NCBI GenBank assembly: GCA_028284145.1
Contig: JANQSH010000191.1
Location: 124,001 to 188,000, forward strand
DNA length: 64,000 nt
Direction: 5' to 3'
Source: Planctomycetaceae bacterium
GTDB taxonomy: Bacteria > Planctomycetota > Planctomycetia > Planctomycetales > Planctomycetaceae
Positions 63,283 through 64,000 of the stretch are shown piece by piece. Under the pieces are notes generated by a model, which had not been told where the DNA came from, searched no databases, and saw only the letters and a list, made by a program, of their open reading frames with translations. Every line of letters begins with the position of its first letter. The stretch's first letter is position 1. Both the position numbers and the translations under genes were made by a program.

Positions 63283-64000
63283 CTATCGCACGGCACCTCC
63301 GTTGACATTGAAAACCTGACCAGTGATGTAATTCGCCTCGTCGGAAACGAGGAACCTTGCCATCCGAGCGATGTCTTCCGGGGTTCCCCAACGTTTCAGT
63401 GGCGTTTCCCGCATGACGCGTTGCTGCCAGGCACCGCTTGCCTGGTCTCCCCACGCCGTTCGAATCCAACCCGGGGCGATACAGTTGACGCGCACCGATG
63501 GAGCCAGACTGACTGCAAGGGACCGCGTGAATCCCATGATCGCATTTTTCGCCGTGGCAAACAATTCCCCGCTCTCCCCTTCCATTCCTCGATCTGACTG
63601 ATCCCAACCGATGTTGAGTATTACACCACCTTCGCCGTCGACAAAACGCTGTCCAACCAGACGAGACAGCATCACTGTACTTTGCACATCGATATCCAGC
63701 AGGCTTTGCAGTTTCTTGTCATAACCCCACTTTGCCCCGGAACCAGTCAGAAGATCGACACCCGCATTGTTGACCCAGATACCAACCTCCGGCTGGCCGG
63801 AGAAGCAACGATCGACGAATCCAGTCCAGAAATCTGGTTCAGCAAAGTCCTGAACCAGTAATTCGGCCTGTTGTCCCATTTGCCGAATCTCTTCAACCAC
63901 CTGTGTCGCGGCATTGACCGATTGATTGCAATGCAGCAAGACATCCGCCCCGGCTCTCGCAAACTCCAGCGCAATCGCGCGACCAATACCAGATGAGGCT
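63283..64000 (-). CDS. Short-chain dehydrogenase/reductase with Phe in place of catalytic Tyr, 5' end outside window
   Basis: The frame is open from the stop at 63283 to the right edge, so about 239 residues are visible. It begins in the cofactor loop (SSGIGRAIALEFARAGADVLL); WVNNAGVD and the C-terminal IAPGWIRTAWG, GTPEDIARMARFLVSDEANYITGQVFNVNGG are FabG-like. The usual YxxxK is FATAK, checked on the DNA (TTT), so the catalytic Tyr is Phe. The preceding Ser region reads GWDQSDRG. Either the enzyme is inactive or it uses another residue. The pterin neighbours make a pteridine reductase-like ancestor possible. Confidence 0.88.
   Translation of the reverse strand, partial: ASSGIGRAIALEFARAGADVLLHCNQSVNAATQVVEEIRQMGQQAELLVQDFAEPDFWTGFVDRCFSGQPEVGIWVNNAGVDLLTGSGAKWGYDKKLQSLLDIDVQSTVMLSRLVGQRFVDGEGGVILNIGWDQSDRGMEGESGELFATAKNAIMGFTRSLAVSLAPSVRVNCIAPGWIRTAWGDQASGAWQQRVMRETPLKRWGTPEDIARMARFLVSDEANYITGQVFNVNGGAVR

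Overview
The window looks like a chromosomal segment of a member of the Planctomycetota (order Planctomycetales; genus not resolved from sequence alone). The evidence is the mix of genes: a giant secreted protein with an N-terminal LEER-type planctomycete motif and a DUF4347 domain, three membrane or modular Ser/Thr protein kinases (one with about 20 WD40 repeats, one with a beta-helix sensor), a PP2C phosphatase, a Rho factor with a long RG-rich N-terminal insert, an ECF sigma/anti-sigma pair, and a dihydropteroate-synthase-like protein typical of lineages with C1-pterin genes. No transposase, phage gene, CRISPR array, rRNA or tRNA was recognised.

Layout. 1-1098: a membrane-anchored protein running off the left edge (minus strand). 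2027-18883: the 3726-residue surface protein followed after 9 nt by a WD40 receptor kinase. 18917-21649: a convergent beta-helix kinase. 22247-28614: short operons with a glutaredoxin-like membrane protein and a DUF2064 glycosyltransferase, a response regulator, an aspartyl-hydroxylase-like enzyme, a TylF-like methyltransferase, an RlmI-type rRNA methyltransferase and a YiiX-like hydrolase. 29059-34330: a proline-rich kinase, accA, cvpA and dtd. 34392-37519: an unassigned operon of flavoprotein, radical SAM enzyme and metallophosphoesterase with a changed first metal motif. 38110-41005: an Mla-type lipid transport operon. 41325-51286: PEGA lipoprotein, PP2C phosphatase, STN-domain protein, Hsp70 with a zinc ribbon, small lipoprotein, sigma/anti-sigma and rho. 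52925-58350: a triple amidohydrolase fusion and a thioredoxin/YHS protein. 59000-64000: pabA, pabB, the DHPS-like gene, a pterin carbinolamine dehydratase and an SDR running off the right edge, which together form a pterin/4-aminobenzoate block.

The most striking feature outside the genes is a family of about 100-bp dispersed repeats (repeat A, at least 16 full, variant or partial copies, nearly all between 27.5 and 63.3 kb). One end carries the palindrome AGAGCGTATTACGCTCT and both ends have the form TAGAGC...GCTCTA, as in a miniature inverted-repeat element. In three genes the TAG stop codon is the outermost triplet of such an element. A second about 95-bp family (repeat B, three copies) is nested in, or adjoins, copies of A.

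Starts were chosen by ribosome-binding site and family length where the longest open frame ran into a repeat or lacked a plausible start. All functional assignments are from reading the translated sequences and family knowledge; no database search was run.
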